Assembly (NCBI RefSeq): GCF_003201355.1
Contig: NZ_QICL01000018.1
Location: forward strand, 35,375 to 99,374
Reading direction: 5' to 3'
Origin: Indolivaga alginatilytica
GTDB taxonomy: Bacteria; Bacteroidota; Bacteroidia; Bacteroidales; Dysgonomonadaceae
Length of the DNA stretch: 64,000 nucleotides
The notes beneath the pieces were generated by a model, which was not told the origin of the DNA, searched no databases, and saw only the letters and a program-made list of their open reading frames with translations. Within the stretch, counting starts at the first letter, position 1. The number at the start of each line of letters is the position of its first letter. The position numbers and the translations under genes were made by a program. This document shows, piece after piece, positions 7,565-16,650 of this stretch.

Positions 7565-10051
7565 TTATTGTTGACCACCGCCTTGTGCATTACCGCCACC
7601 ACCGCCCATGGAGTCATCATTATTAATTCCGCGCGCTGCTTTCTTAATCTGAGCTTTCATTTCGCCAAATCGGTATGATACCCTTATTCCAAAATACCGG
7701 CGTCTATAGATATTATATGACTCTGACCTGAAAGTCGGGTTATTCACTATATTTCTAAATGTCTGCTTATCTGAAAACATATTTGAGGCAGATATATTAA
7801 CGTTCAATTTGTCTGCCAGAAAACCCTTGGATACCGACAATCCATAATAGTTATAAGAAGGTCCTCTTCCTTGTATATTAATATATGGAGTCCCCCCATT
7901 TACAAACACATTCACTCTGTATGTTTTAGGCAAGGTGTACTGCATATTAGTATAGCCATTTACAGCAAAACCCGAATTAGAGAACTCGAATTCATCCATA
8001 TTAGATTTAACGTCGATGTATGAGCCTGACACATTTCCCGACAATCGGATCTTTTGAGTAGGAGTCCAGCTAAAATACGTAAAAAGCCCCAGCCTTTTAC
8101 TTTTACCTATGTTAGCATAAGTTGTTCTACTTATAATATTATCCAGTTCGGTAATACGTTCAATAGAGTTATCTACAAAATTATAAGACAGGCTGGCATT
8201 CATATTAAACTTAGGATTGAAAAAGCTGTAATTCATATCGATCGTATGCGATTCTATAGGCTTCAAATTTGGATTACCAACACTTACGTTCAATGAATCG
8301 GTTCTATTTTCGAACGGGTTCAGTTGCCATATACCCGGTCTGGACACACGCATATTATAACCCAAGCGAAGAGTTTGAGAAGGTTTCAACTGATAACTAA
8401 GAGTAACAGAAGGTACAAAATTAGACAAATCTGTTTCATAGTTCTTTTCATCCGCCTGTTCTCCCTCCGCCAAAGGATATTTTATACTTAAGTTAGTTCC
8501 CTCATATCTAAGTCCTGTTTTGAGACCAAATTTCTTATATTTAACAGCATAACTTGCATAGCCTGCATAAATATCCTGTCTATGCTTAAATTCATCTTTC
8601 AGAGAAGGCTCTTCTACCCACTCCCCCGATTGATCATAAAACCGTCCGCTATTACTTTTATTCAATCGTATAATGTACTTAAGACCGACTTCCAGATTAT
8701 GTATTTTTTTAAAAGGGGTAGCATAATCGATTTGCATGGTATGCTCCTTCTGAGTACCATCTGAGTATTGTTTATTTTTGAAGCTATCAATATTTAAAAT
8801 ACCATCCACTCTATTGTCCGATGACCAATTGTCCGGTTCCAAAGCTAAACGATACGAAAGTGTCAACAATCTGTCTTTTACAGTTTTCGATGTCTTTTGG
8901 TAATCTGCTTTTAACTCCGTAGAACCGTATTTATAGTCACCGTCTGTAAATTGATCAAATTCCTTTACAGGAGTAAATGAAGCATTTTCTATTCTATTAT
9001 TAGTAAAAGAAGTCTGCGTCCCTGTTCCGGCATAACGACCAAAGCTTGCATTTATCAGATTCAATGAGTCTATTTCATAACTAAGTTCTCCATTTCCAAA
9101 TTGCCCATTACCTCTATTCTTACCTGCTCCTCGCTGAATTAAGTACTTATCATCTAAACTAGAGAAATTCTCTCGTCTCAGGTAAGTATCATATTCAGGA
9201 TTTCTATATTCGTAATAACTGTAATTACCTGTAAAACCAAACTTCCCTGATTTCATGGTCAGGTATCCCGAAGCTCCATAACCTCCCTGAGAGTTACCCC
9301 AGCTGCTTACAGTTGCCGTATATCCACCCATCGAAGTATTTTTCACAGTAATGATATTAATAATACCTGCCACTCCCTCGGCATCGTACTTTGCCCCGGG
9401 ATCGGTTATCACCTCTATATCTTTAATAGTGCTGGCAGGCATACTCTTTAATACATCTTTAGGATTGCTAGCCAACATCGAAGAAGGTTTTCCATTTATA
9501 TAAATTCTGAATGCCGATGATCCTTTGAGCTGAATCTGATCTTCTCCATCTACTGTTATCATGGGAACTTTTTTCATCATATCCAGAGCATTGTTGGTCT
9601 TAGATTCGGGATCATCCTCCATACTGTAGGTTATCTTATCTAATTCTACCTTTATCAGAGGCTTTTGAGCAGAAACCACCACTTCATTAAGCATCTTACT
9701 ATCGTCTTGCATTAGAATATTTCCTAAATCGTGTATCTTATTATCATTCAACGTCAGAGGTTTACTGACAGATTGCTTTCCAATAAACTCTACAGTCATC
9801 AAATACTCTCCGGGTTGAGTTATCGAGAACTGAAATTTTCCGTTCTCATCAGTAGGAACTACCTTATCTACCTTCTGGGGACTAGATTGTTTAAAAATCT
9901 TAATAGTTGCATAAGGTATCGATTCGGAAGTTAACGAATCGGATACGATGCCTTTTAGCGTAACTTTAGACTCGGGTGCAGACTGAGCCGCTAGCAGCAA
10001 AGGGAAAAACAACAGGATACACAGTAGTCCGAGCAGTTTCTTTATTCTCAT
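7565..10051 (-). CDS. TonB-dependent-receptor-like outer-membrane beta-barrel protein
   Basis: An 828-residue protein with a signal peptide (residues 1-22, ending LLLAAQS). Next comes a carboxypeptidase-regulatory-like domain (about 27-115: VTLKGIVSDS, IPYATIKIF, DENGKFQFS), a plug domain (about 120-240: DMMKKVPMITVDGEDQIQLKG, GVAGIINIIT), then a beta-barrel to the end with FGIRVSYRFG. This arrangement is that of the outer-membrane beta-barrel family (OMP_b-brl_3) of Bacteroidota. The tail GGGGGNAQGGGQQ is low-complexity, which is common in this family. No TonB box is obvious. A TATATTTG element lies at 10113-10120. No SusD-like partner follows, so it is not a glycan-uptake pair; the substrate is unknown. 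Confidence 0.85.
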   Translation of the reverse strand: MRIKKLLGLLCILLFFPLLLAAQSAPESKVTLKGIVSDSLTSESIPYATIKIFKQSSPQKVDKVVPTDENGKFQFSITQPGEYLMTVEFIGKQSVSKPLTLNDNKIHDLGNILMQDDSKMLNEVVVSAQKPLIKVELDKITYSMEDDPESKTNNALDMMKKVPMITVDGEDQIQLKGSSAFRIYINGKPSSMLASNPKDVLKSMPASTIKDIEVITDPGAKYDAEGVAGIINIITVKNTSMGGYTATVSSWGNSQGGYGASGYLTMKSGKFGFTGNYSYYEYRNPEYDTYLRRENFSSLDDKYLIQRGAGKNRGNGQFGNGELSYEIDSLNLINASFGRYAGTGTQTSFTNNRIENASFTPVKEFDQFTDGDYKYGSTELKADYQKTSKTVKDRLLTLSYRLALEPDNWSSDNRVDGILNIDSFKNKQYSDGTQKEHTMQIDYATPFKKIHNLEVGLKYIIRLNKSNSGRFYDQSGEWVEEPSLKDEFKHRQDIYAGYASYAVKYKKFGLKTGLRYEGTNLSIKYPLAEGEQADEKNYETDLSNFVPSVTLSYQLKPSQTLRLGYNMRVSRPGIWQLNPFENRTDSLNVSVGNPNLKPIESHTIDMNYSFFNPKFNMNASLSYNFVDNSIERITELDNIISRTTYANIGKSKRLGLFTYFSWTPTQKIRLSGNVSGSYIDVKSNMDEFEFSNSGFAVNGYTNMQYTLPKTYRVNVFVNGGTPYINIQGRGPSYNYYGLSVSKGFLADKLNVNISASNMFSDKQTFRNIVNNPTFRSESYNIYRRRYFGIRVSYRFGEMKAQIKKAARGINNDDSMGGGGGNAQGGGQQ

Positions 10052-10112
10052 ACGTATTCTTTATAAGGTTTCTACTAAAAATAGAATATTGTAAGATAGT
10101 TTTTAGATTTCC

Positions 10113-10120
10113 CAAATATA
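10113..10120 (-). promoter_or_regulatory. -7 promoter element (TATATTTG)
   Basis: Perfect TAnnTTTG match about 62 nt before the barrel-protein start at 10051. Confidence 0.55.
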
Positions 10121-10306
10121 TGTCAGCATTTTATAATAACCTACTACCCCAAGTCGATATTTTAACTAAAAATGCTTATTTTATTTATATTTATCATTAT
10201 TTACGGTTGCTTAACCTGGCATAATGATCTATATGCTATTCGAAAGCTGTCTATAATTTATCCATCGAAACAGCCTCTTATTTTTATTTCTTTGAGGATT
10301 ATTGTA

Positions 10307-10314
10307 TAACTTTG
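10307..10314 (+). promoter_or_regulatory. -7 promoter element (TAACTTTG)
   Basis: TAnnTTTG match 150 nt before the MATE exporter start; a TTTG lies at 10291-10294 but is closer than the usual -33 spacing. Confidence 0.45.
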
Positions 10315-10463
10315 CGTTGCTTTATCTGAAAACAACAGGCGCCTATTAGACAAAATCTAAGACACATCAAATATCAGATCAGTAGAGATAATATGGAGCA
10401 GTTATCTTTATTCGCAAAACCTACACATCTCGTATTGCTCTTCATTCTTAAATTTTAAAAGAA

Positions 10464-11852
10464 ATGCAACAAGTTGCAAATGTTGACGAACTCGAAAACA
10501 AAAACATTGCTAAACTTCTTTGGCAATATGCATTACCTGCAATCGTGGGAACTCTGGTCAACTCTCTGTATAATGTAATCGACCGTATATTTATAGGTCA
10601 TTGGGTGGGAGACGATGCCTTAGCCGGCTTAGGGCTGGTACTTCCTATTATGAATATTACAGCAGCAGTAGGTATGCTTGTAGGAGCAGGATCAGCTAGT
10701 CGTATTTCTATCTATCTGGGAAAAAAGGATAAAGAAACTGCCGAAAAAATTGCAGGAACGTCCTTTCTTATGACTATTATTATCAGCGGTGTCGTTATAG
10801 GATTACTGCTCTTATTTCTAAAACCCGTACTCATGTACGCAGGGGCAAGTGAGGCTACTTATCCATACGCCAGAGATTTCCTCGTAATCTTTTTACCGGG
10901 TAATCTATTCCTGTCTTTATGCTTTAACTTCAATAATATGATGAGAGCATCGGGTTACCCTAAAAAAGCAATGATCACCATGCTTATCAGTGTGGTAGCA
11001 AATATCATTTTAGCACCCATCTTTATACATTATTTAGGTTGGGGAATGAAGGGAGCCGCAGCAGCTACATTTATAGCCATGGTAATAGGCTTTATCTTTG
11101 TAATGCAACACTTCCTGAATCCTAACAGTTATATAAAGCTTAGATGGAAAAATCTGAGACTAAATAAAAAGATTGTTTGGTCTATTACATCTATCGGGAT
11201 GTCGCCTTTCCTTATTCAATTGACGGCCTCAGTTGTAGTGTTCTTCATTATAGCACAGCTTAAAATATTCGGAGGAACAGACTCCCACTCCAGTGATATG
11301 TCGATTGCAGCCTATACAATTGCCAACACTATGCTTATGCTTATTGTGATGATTGTACTAGGACTTACACAAGGTATGCAGCCTATTGTGGGATATAACT
11401 ATGGAGCAAAGAATTATGAGAGGGTAAAAGAGACTCTTATTTATACCATTAAAGTAGGTACAGGTATTACTACATTTGGCTTTATCTTGGGTTTCTTTTT
11501 CCCACAAATATTCGTCAGTTTCTTTGGACCGGGACCTGAACTTGCTGAAAAATCGGCTACAGCACTACGTCTTGTCGTTATATGCTTTCCTCTTGCCGGA
11601 TTTCAGATTGTTGTCACCAACTTTTTCCAATGTATAGGTAAAGCCGGAAAATCAATCTTCTTAAGTCTTACCCGTCAGGTACTGTTTTTAGTACCTGCTT
11701 TATATATATTACCTCAATATCTGGGTCTCAAAGGGATTTGGTTATCCATGCCTGTGGCAGATTCCTTAGCGGTAATTGTAACTTTCATTCTATTTACATT
11801 TCAGGTAAGAAGCCTCAAAAAAGAAGCGGACGCTTTAACTAGTAATGCATAA
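10464..11852 (+). CDS. MATE family efflux transporter
   Basis: A 462-residue integral membrane protein with about 12 hydrophobic segments in two similar halves, the fold of multidrug and toxic compound extrusion (MATE) exporters, which expel cationic compounds in exchange for Na+ or H+. Diagnostic segments are LPAIVGTLVNSLYNVIDRIFIG near the N-terminus, LGLVLPIMNITAAVG, the GAGSASRIS motif, and GLTQGMQPIVGYNYGAKNYERV at the start of the second half. Length is standard. It is a monocistronic gene: a strong hairpin follows its stop, and the next gene is convergent. Substrate cannot be read from the sequence. Confidence 0.92.
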   Translation: MQQVANVDELENKNIAKLLWQYALPAIVGTLVNSLYNVIDRIFIGHWVGDDALAGLGLVLPIMNITAAVGMLVGAGSASRISIYLGKKDKETAEKIAGTSFLMTIIISGVVIGLLLLFLKPVLMYAGASEATYPYARDFLVIFLPGNLFLSLCFNFNNMMRASGYPKKAMITMLISVVANIILAPIFIHYLGWGMKGAAAATFIAMVIGFIFVMQHFLNPNSYIKLRWKNLRLNKKIVWSITSIGMSPFLIQLTASVVVFFIIAQLKIFGGTDSHSSDMSIAAYTIANTMLMLIVMIVLGLTQGMQPIVGYNYGAKNYERVKETLIYTIKVGTGITTFGFILGFFFPQIFVSFFGPGPELAEKSATALRLVVICFPLAGFQIVVTNFFQCIGKAGKSIFLSLTRQVLFLVPALYILPQYLGLKGIWLSMPVADSLAVIVTFILFTFQVRSLKKEADALTSNA

Positions 11853-11865
11853 TCTATTATAAAAC

Positions 11866-11895
11866 AGAAGTAGTAATTATAAAATTACTACTTCT
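11866..11895. terminator. Bidirectional terminator overlapping a stop codon
   Basis: A perfect 13-bp inverted repeat (11866-11878 with 11883-11895) with a 4-nt loop between the convergent MATE and phosphoethanolamine transferase genes. The right arm contains the last codons and TAG stop of the minus-strand gene. Confidence 0.8.
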
Positions 11896-13525
11896 TATAA
11901 TTCTTCCTCTTTACTTCATCATAAGTAAGTTCGCCTACATAACGTTCTTTAGGTTCGAAGTCTATCGAAAAAACACTTCTTTTATCATCATAATCAGGGT
12001 AACTAAAACCTGCTATATCAGATAGGCTATACAAAAAATCAGATGTAGAATAACTTCTCTTTGTATTCAAGATCAAGTCCTTTCGCCCTTCTTTAAAATC
12101 GCGAGACATCCATACCAGAAAAGGGATTTCACACATGCTAGGTGACACTTTTTCATAGGCATGCCCTGCAAAATCTCTTGTTTCATATACCTCTTCACCA
12201 TGATCCGAGAAATATATTAAGGCTGTTTTCTGAGACGATTGCTCCTGCAAAGTATGTATCAATTGAGAAATCACAAAGTCGTTATACAAAACAGAATTGT
12301 CATACTTGTCAATAGTACGTATAGCTTTTTTATCCCTAAAATCGGTTTCTGTTATTAGATGATCCTTCTCGTTATTAAAGATATTATAAGACGGAGTATA
12401 TCTAAATCCGTAAGCCATATGATTACCGATAAGATGAATCAGAATCAACTTATTCTTTTTATTCCCATCCGCTAATATATTCCTAAAAGTAGGCAAGATT
12501 ATCTCATCCGGCTGTTTCTCACTAGAGAGACTATATATATTTTTCGATAGATTCAATAATACATCATAACTTGTCTTGAAATTCCCCCCAAACGGCTGAG
12601 TACTTATAAAGTGAGTTTCATAGCCAGCTCTGTTGAATAGTTCAAACATAGAAGGTTTCTCTGTTATGTAATCGAGGTTATCCCTATCAGCCAAAGTAAG
12701 TATAGAGCGCAACACCGGAATTGTATGCACCTGAGGCGATACAACATCTTCATAAACCAGCAGGCTATCGCCTAAAGCTCCTAATTTCGGATTCGTAGCT
12801 CTTGGATATCCATACAAAGACATATGCCTACGGGTCAATGACTCGCCAATCACCACCACAATTGTTTTAGGTACTGTATCCTGATATATTTCCTTTACTT
12901 CATAAGGTTGAGATTGCCGTTCTAAAATTGCACACTCTTCTTTACCCAATCTTATTTTATAATTAACAAACATCTTATAAAAATTGACGAAATAAACAGA
13001 CTGAGATAATGGAGTAAGAGATACAACCAACAACACCGAAACCAGGGCTGAGACGAAAGTTATCTTATGATTTCTGATTTTCAAAGGTTCGCCCACTCTC
13101 ATCTTCCAGATAATCAAGAAGCAGAGTAATATATAAACAAGGCATCCAACTATAATCCACGGATTGAAATAGTGCACCAGAAACTCCCGGCTCTCTTCGG
13201 GATTAGTCTCAAACAAGCTTATAACGCTATTTTTCTGCAGCAATACATGTGCAAACAACAAATAACTTGTATAAATAGTATTAGGCAGATACGAGATTAC
13301 GAATAAACCCGAGAAAACCAGTTTTTGGGTTCGTGATTTACAGAATAACAGAAGAAGCCCGATTGATATAAACAGAATTGCATTTATCGTTATTGTGGCG
13401 ACCACATGTTTGAAAGAAAGGTTCTGCGCTAAAGGTGTCAGAAGCGGAAGAAACATAATCATATAGAATAGAAAAAAGATTTGCAGCTTCTTTCCATACA
13501 ATGCTTTTACAAAAGAACTATCCAT
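11888..13525 (-). CDS. Phosphoethanolamine transferase (EptA/CptA-like, sulfatase fold)
   Basis: A 545-residue protein with five hydrophobic N-terminal helices (to about residue 190) and a periplasmic sulfatase-fold domain. The nucleophile region is VVVIGESLTRRHMSLYGYPR (about 222-241), the GES type seen in CptA/EptC-like members. The second metal-binding block is YFSDHGEEVYE (near 445), followed by GHAYEKVSPSMCEIPFLVW. These enzymes move phosphoethanolamine from phosphatidylethanolamine to lipid A or other envelope glycans, which often alters polymyxin sensitivity; the acceptor here is inferred only. A -7 element at 13670-13677 gives a leader of about 140 nt that contains a GGTC dyad 25 nt before the ATG. 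Confidence 0.85.
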   Translation of the reverse strand: MDSSFVKALYGKKLQIFFLFYMIMFLPLLTPLAQNLSFKHVVATITINAILFISIGLLLLFCKSRTQKLVFSGLFVISYLPNTIYTSYLLFAHVLLQKNSVISLFETNPEESREFLVHYFNPWIIVGCLVYILLCFLIIWKMRVGEPLKIRNHKITFVSALVSVLLVVSLTPLSQSVYFVNFYKMFVNYKIRLGKEECAILERQSQPYEVKEIYQDTVPKTIVVVIGESLTRRHMSLYGYPRATNPKLGALGDSLLVYEDVVSPQVHTIPVLRSILTLADRDNLDYITEKPSMFELFNRAGYETHFISTQPFGGNFKTSYDVLLNLSKNIYSLSSEKQPDEIILPTFRNILADGNKKNKLILIHLIGNHMAYGFRYTPSYNIFNNEKDHLITETDFRDKKAIRTIDKYDNSVLYNDFVISQLIHTLQEQSSQKTALIYFSDHGEEVYETRDFAGHAYEKVSPSMCEIPFLVWMSRDFKEGRKDLILNTKRSYSTSDFLYSLSDIAGFSYPDYDDKRSVFSIDFEPKERYVGELTYDEVKRKNYKK

Positions 13526-13550
13526 TAGTTAATTATCCATTTTTTTGATT

Positions 13551-13565
13551 AAGGTCTCAGACCTT
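13551..13565. repeat. GGTC dyad in leader of phosphoethanolamine transferase gene
   Basis: AAGGTCTCAGACCTT, a perfect copy, 25 nt before the start codon at 13525 and downstream of its promoter element, so it would be transcribed. It is followed by TTTTATTG, a relic of the longer repeat. Confidence 0.85.
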
Positions 13566-13669
13566 TTTATTGTCTACTCGAATATAAAAGTTATCAATTG
13601 TTGTCCCTTTTAAGTACAACATTTATGCTTACTTTTACTTATATGTGTTTATACCTATAATGTAGGTCG

Positions 13670-13677
13670 CAAATATA
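13670..13677 (-). promoter_or_regulatory. -7 promoter element (TATATTTG)
   Basis: TAnnTTTG on the minus strand, about 145 nt before the phosphoethanolamine transferase start. Confidence 0.5.
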
Positions 13678-13688
13678 GCATTTTTTCT

Positions 13689-13696
13689 TATTTTTG
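13689..13696 (+). promoter_or_regulatory. -7 promoter element (TATTTTTG)
   Basis: TAnnTTTG match 28 nt before the corA start at 13725; the two divergent -7 elements lie only 11 bp apart. Confidence 0.5.
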
Positions 13697-13724
13697 ATCT
13701 AAGTTTATCATCATACACAATTTT

Positions 13725-14804
13725 ATGGCAAAACGAAGTTCTAACGGAATACGTAACCGTAAGCATATAAAAAATGCTCACTTGCTCGAAACTCTTTCCT
13801 ACTTAGGTGAGGTACAATTACCTACGTCGATTGAATTTATTCAATATAATTCAAAACAAACTTCTACAAAATCTATCGCACCCTCCGATAAATTAAAAGA
13901 CCTCATAAAGGACGATTGTATAAGCTGGTTTAAAATAACAGGAATATCAGATGCCGAAGTGATATTCAACATCTGTAAATCGTTTGGAATACCCCGATTT
14001 GATGTTAAAGACCTCTTATCGGGACGCCATGTTACGAAAGTGATAACTTATGAGCACAACACATTTATATTGATGTCGGGATGCTTCACCACCGAGTCCC
14101 ACGAATTGGATCTCGATCATATCGCTTTTATTCTGGGTGATAATTATATCATCAGTCTTCAGGAAAATGGCACACCCATATTTACAGATGTTCAGGAAGC
14201 TATCAAAAACTCGAAAGTGCAAATACGGGAGAAAGGTACCGATTATCTTTTATATATATTACTCAACTGTGTACAATCTCTATACAATGATACTGTCTTA
14301 AAGTTAGCAACTAAAATTGACAATATGGAAGATAAACTCATTGAGAATGATACTAAAGGAATTGATATTATGAGATTTATAAGGATTCGCAAGAACGATT
14401 ACTCATTATTAAAACGAGCTGTATCGTCAATGCGAGAGGAATACTCCAACTTGCTCCACAATGACAATCGTCTGATTAAGCGTGAAAACAAAATATATTT
14501 CAATGATTTTGATGACAGATTAAGAACTTCATCCGATGATCTTGATATTTTCCATGAATCGATTAATTCTCTAAGCAATCTATATTTCAATAACAACAAT
14601 TTGAAGATGAATAATGTCATCACCAAACTGACTGTTGTATCTACGATATTTATCCCCCTCACTTTTATGGTTGGAGTATGGGGCATGAATTTTGACTATA
14701 TGCCCGAATTGAAGTGGAAATTTGGCTACATTGTAGCTTGGGCAATAATGATACTCATCGTAATAATAGCCCTTCTGTTTTTGAAAAAGAAAAAATGGCT
14801 CTAA
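13725..14804 (+). CDS. corA: CorA-type magnesium/cobalt transporter
   Basis: A 359-residue protein with a large cytoplasmic N-terminal domain, a long helical stalk (about residues 190-290) and two C-terminal transmembrane helices. The signature GMN selectivity-filter motif is at about 320-322, followed by FDYMPEL, and the last helix ends in a basic KKKKW tail. This is the CorA family, homopentameric channels for Mg2+ (and Co2+/Ni2+). Length is in the usual range. The stop codon TAA at 14802-14804 is fused to a GGTC dyad. The neighbouring acyltransferase gene is convergent. Confidence 0.93.
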   Translation: MAKRSSNGIRNRKHIKNAHLLETLSYLGEVQLPTSIEFIQYNSKQTSTKSIAPSDKLKDLIKDDCISWFKITGISDAEVIFNICKSFGIPRFDVKDLLSGRHVTKVITYEHNTFILMSGCFTTESHELDLDHIAFILGDNYIISLQENGTPIFTDVQEAIKNSKVQIREKGTDYLLYILLNCVQSLYNDTVLKLATKIDNMEDKLIENDTKGIDIMRFIRIRKNDYSLLKRAVSSMREEYSNLLHNDNRLIKRENKIYFNDFDDRLRTSSDDLDIFHESINSLSNLYFNNNNLKMNNVITKLTVVSTIFIPLTFMVGVWGMNFDYMPELKWKFGYIVAWAIMILIVIIALLFLKKKKWL

Positions 14805-14817
14805 GGTCTCAGCCCTT
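14803..14817. repeat. GGTC dyad fused to corA stop codon
   Basis: AAGGTCTCAGCCCTT, one mismatch to the dyad; its first two bases are the end of the corA TAA stop. It lies in a convergent gap and could also act as a weak hairpin. Confidence 0.75.
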
Positions 14818-14854
14818 TTATAGTTTCGAAATATAATATCGATTTTTTTTCAAC

Positions 14855-15928
14855 TTATAGAATTGAAGCTAAAGGCTTATTAAATCTCTGCTTCACCCAT
14901 TTATTAGCAGGCTTCTCGATATATTTGAGAGAAAAGCCTGAAACGATAATAGAGAAAGTAGCTCCCAAGATAAAGATAACCGGTTTATCGACATGGATAT
15001 CCAGCAAGAATAAAGCTCTGTCTGTATACCAGATAACTATTTCGTGAAACAGATAAAAACCAAAACTAATCTCACCAAACCATATAAATGTATTGCTTGA
15101 TAGAAACTGAGAAATTTTTCCTGCCTGAAAATAAAATACTGATATAAACAATCCCACGGGTAGCCAATACCATAGGGAATGACGATAAACTTGTGGGATA
15201 AAGTAAGCAGAAGCATAAAAAGCCAAGAATAGAGCAATAACCAATAATTCCAGCAATGTAGGAGAAACAGATTTTACCAAATTCTGAACCTTAATTGTTT
15301 GACAGATATTGTAAAAAAGTATTCCTAATACAAAATCGAGCAATCTCACCGGAGGAAAGCTATAAAGAAACCATTCTTCATTCTTACTACCACTCAGTAT
15401 TGGGCATAAAAGCAAAATAATAATACTAGCCACAGTAAACACAACAAGAAACTTACGCCTCATCGTTGTAAACCAAGTTACCAGAAAAGGAAATAAAAGA
15501 TAAAAAAACATTTCATTAGAAAGACTCCATGCAGCAGCATTAAAACGAATTTCTTCTGTCGGATAGAAACTTTGGATAAGAAATACATTAGAAATAAAAT
15601 TAGTTATATAAGGCTCATTCAAAGGATGATCTTTCCTCATATATACCCAAATAAGCATCGTGAGAATATGCAAAGGATAGATACGTGCTAAACGTGCCAC
15701 ATAAAAGAAGTGCTTGCTAACCTTAGTTTCCTGAAAACTTTGCTGATAAACATACGCGAGAATAAAACCACTCAGTACGAAAAAGAAACTAACGCCCACA
15801 TACCCTTCATAAAATATATGATGAAGGAAAGGATTTGTTTGTTTGTCGAAAAGAATATAATGACTCATAAAGACCATAAAGGCAAATACAAATCGAAGAG
15901 ATGTTAGTGGTTTAATCATCAATAGCAA
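14855..15928 (-). CDS. Acyltransferase 3 family membrane protein (OafA/YrhL-like)
   Basis: A 357-residue integral membrane protein with about ten hydrophobic helices. The N-terminus KPLTSLRFVFAFMVFMSH carries the conserved R and H of the acyltransferase 3 family, and YVGVSFFFVLSGFILAYVY is its hallmark second helix. WSLSNEMFFYLLFPFLV (about 155-171) is the third conserved block. Family members acetylate or succinylate surface sugars such as O-antigen, exopolysaccharide or macrolides; the acceptor is not predictable here. ATG codons at 15928 and 15919 are both possible starts; the second gives MIKPLTSLRF. It stands alone, convergent with corA. Confidence 0.85.
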   Translation of the reverse strand: MLLMIKPLTSLRFVFAFMVFMSHYILFDKQTNPFLHHIFYEGYVGVSFFFVLSGFILAYVYQQSFQETKVSKHFFYVARLARIYPLHILTMLIWVYMRKDHPLNEPYITNFISNVFLIQSFYPTEEIRFNAAAWSLSNEMFFYLLFPFLVTWFTTMRRKFLVVFTVASIIILLLCPILSGSKNEEWFLYSFPPVRLLDFVLGILFYNICQTIKVQNLVKSVSPTLLELLVIALFLAFYASAYFIPQVYRHSLWYWLPVGLFISVFYFQAGKISQFLSSNTFIWFGEISFGFYLFHEIVIWYTDRALFLLDIHVDKPVIFILGATFSIIVSGFSLKYIEKPANKWVKQRFNKPLASIL

Positions 15929-16049
15929 GTTCTGCCAAGATTACAGAACTAATTCAGATTCATTAGTATTAGAAAAATAAGAGTAGTGTGAAGAAGCGCC
16001 AAACATCTTAATTTATACTTGACGCCTCATCTATATACTATGTATATGG

Positions 16050-16598
16050 TTAAGCTAGAAGTAAACCTTTAGCAACTTCGTCTCTTTTTGCTTTTCCTGC
16101 CAGCACCTCTAGTAATTGGAGAGCAAAATCGAAAGTTAAACCGGGTCCTCTTCCTGTTACTATTTTGCCATCTACAACCACTGCTTCCTGCGTTTTGAGA
16201 GTTGCACCATCCAAGTATTTTTCAAATCCGGGATAACATGTTGCAGATTTACCTTTGAGTAAACCCAATCCTCCTAAAACCATTGGCGCTGCACAAATAG
16301 CAGCTATATCTTTATCGGCCTCCGAAAAAGCTTTTACCTGTTTTTTCAATCCTTCATGATCGTTGATTTTAGGTGTACCACCCGGTAGAATCAACATATC
16401 CGTAGCTGAGCAATCAGCTTCCGAAAATAACAAATCGGCAACCACGGGAATACCATGACTTCCTACTACAGTTTTCTGATCGGTCAATGAAATGGTTTTC
16501 ACATCCACATCGCCTCTCCTCAATATATCTACAGTAGCCAAAGCTTCTATTTCCTCAAATCCTGTTGTTAAAAAAATCAATGCTTTTCTCATTTTCAA
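16050..16598 (-). CDS. DJ-1/PfpI family protein (YajL/ThiJ-like)
   Basis: A 182-residue protein of the DJ-1 superfamily. The nucleophile-elbow cysteine is C102 in AAICAAPMVL, and an acidic partner sits in TTGFEEIEA (residues 11-19), as in DJ-1/YajL. GRGPGLTFDFALQLLE is a conserved C-terminal block. Family members act as glyoxalase-like, deglycase-like or chaperone proteins in oxidative or carbonyl stress; the exact activity is disputed. It is probably co-transcribed with tonB and pdxJ upstream on the same strand (52-nt gap), and a GGTC dyad lies 8 nt before its start. Confidence 0.88.
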   Translation of the reverse strand: MKMRKALIFLTTGFEEIEALATVDILRRGDVDVKTISLTDQKTVVGSHGIPVVADLLFSEADCSATDMLILPGGTPKINDHEGLKKQVKAFSEADKDIAAICAAPMVLGGLGLLKGKSATCYPGFEKYLDGATLKTQEAVVVDGKIVTGRGPGLTFDFALQLLEVLAGKAKRDEVAKGLLLA

Positions 16599-16606
16599 TT
16601 CTAGTT

Positions 16607-16621
16607 AAGGTCGCAGACCTG
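16607..16621. repeat. GGTC dyad before DJ-1 gene
   Basis: AAGGTCGCAGACCTG, in the 52-nt spacer between the tonB and DJ-1 genes, ending 8 nt before the ATG at 16598, closer than in other copies. Confidence 0.8.
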
Positions 16622-16650
16622 TTTGTTATTATAAATAAAAGTCTAAAAAC

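Larger units (their letters stand above)
10052..10463. other. Divergent intergenic region with two promoters
   Basis: A 412-bp gap between divergent genes. It holds a minus-strand TATATTTG (10113-10120) for the barrel gene and a plus-strand TAACTTTG (10307-10314) for the MATE gene, giving the latter a leader of about 140 nt. No ORF, RNA gene or repeat of the GGTC family was seen in it. Confidence 0.6.

Noticed and set aside
10052..10463. Search for a riboswitch in the MATE leader
   Set aside because: No recognisable aptamer core was found by eye; the region only supports promoter elements.
13551..13565. Reading the GGTC dyads as ordinary intrinsic terminators
   Set aside because: Only some copies have a T-run, most lie just before start codons in the direction of transcription, and the stem is only 6 bp with a 3-nt loop; terminator function alone does not explain the placement.
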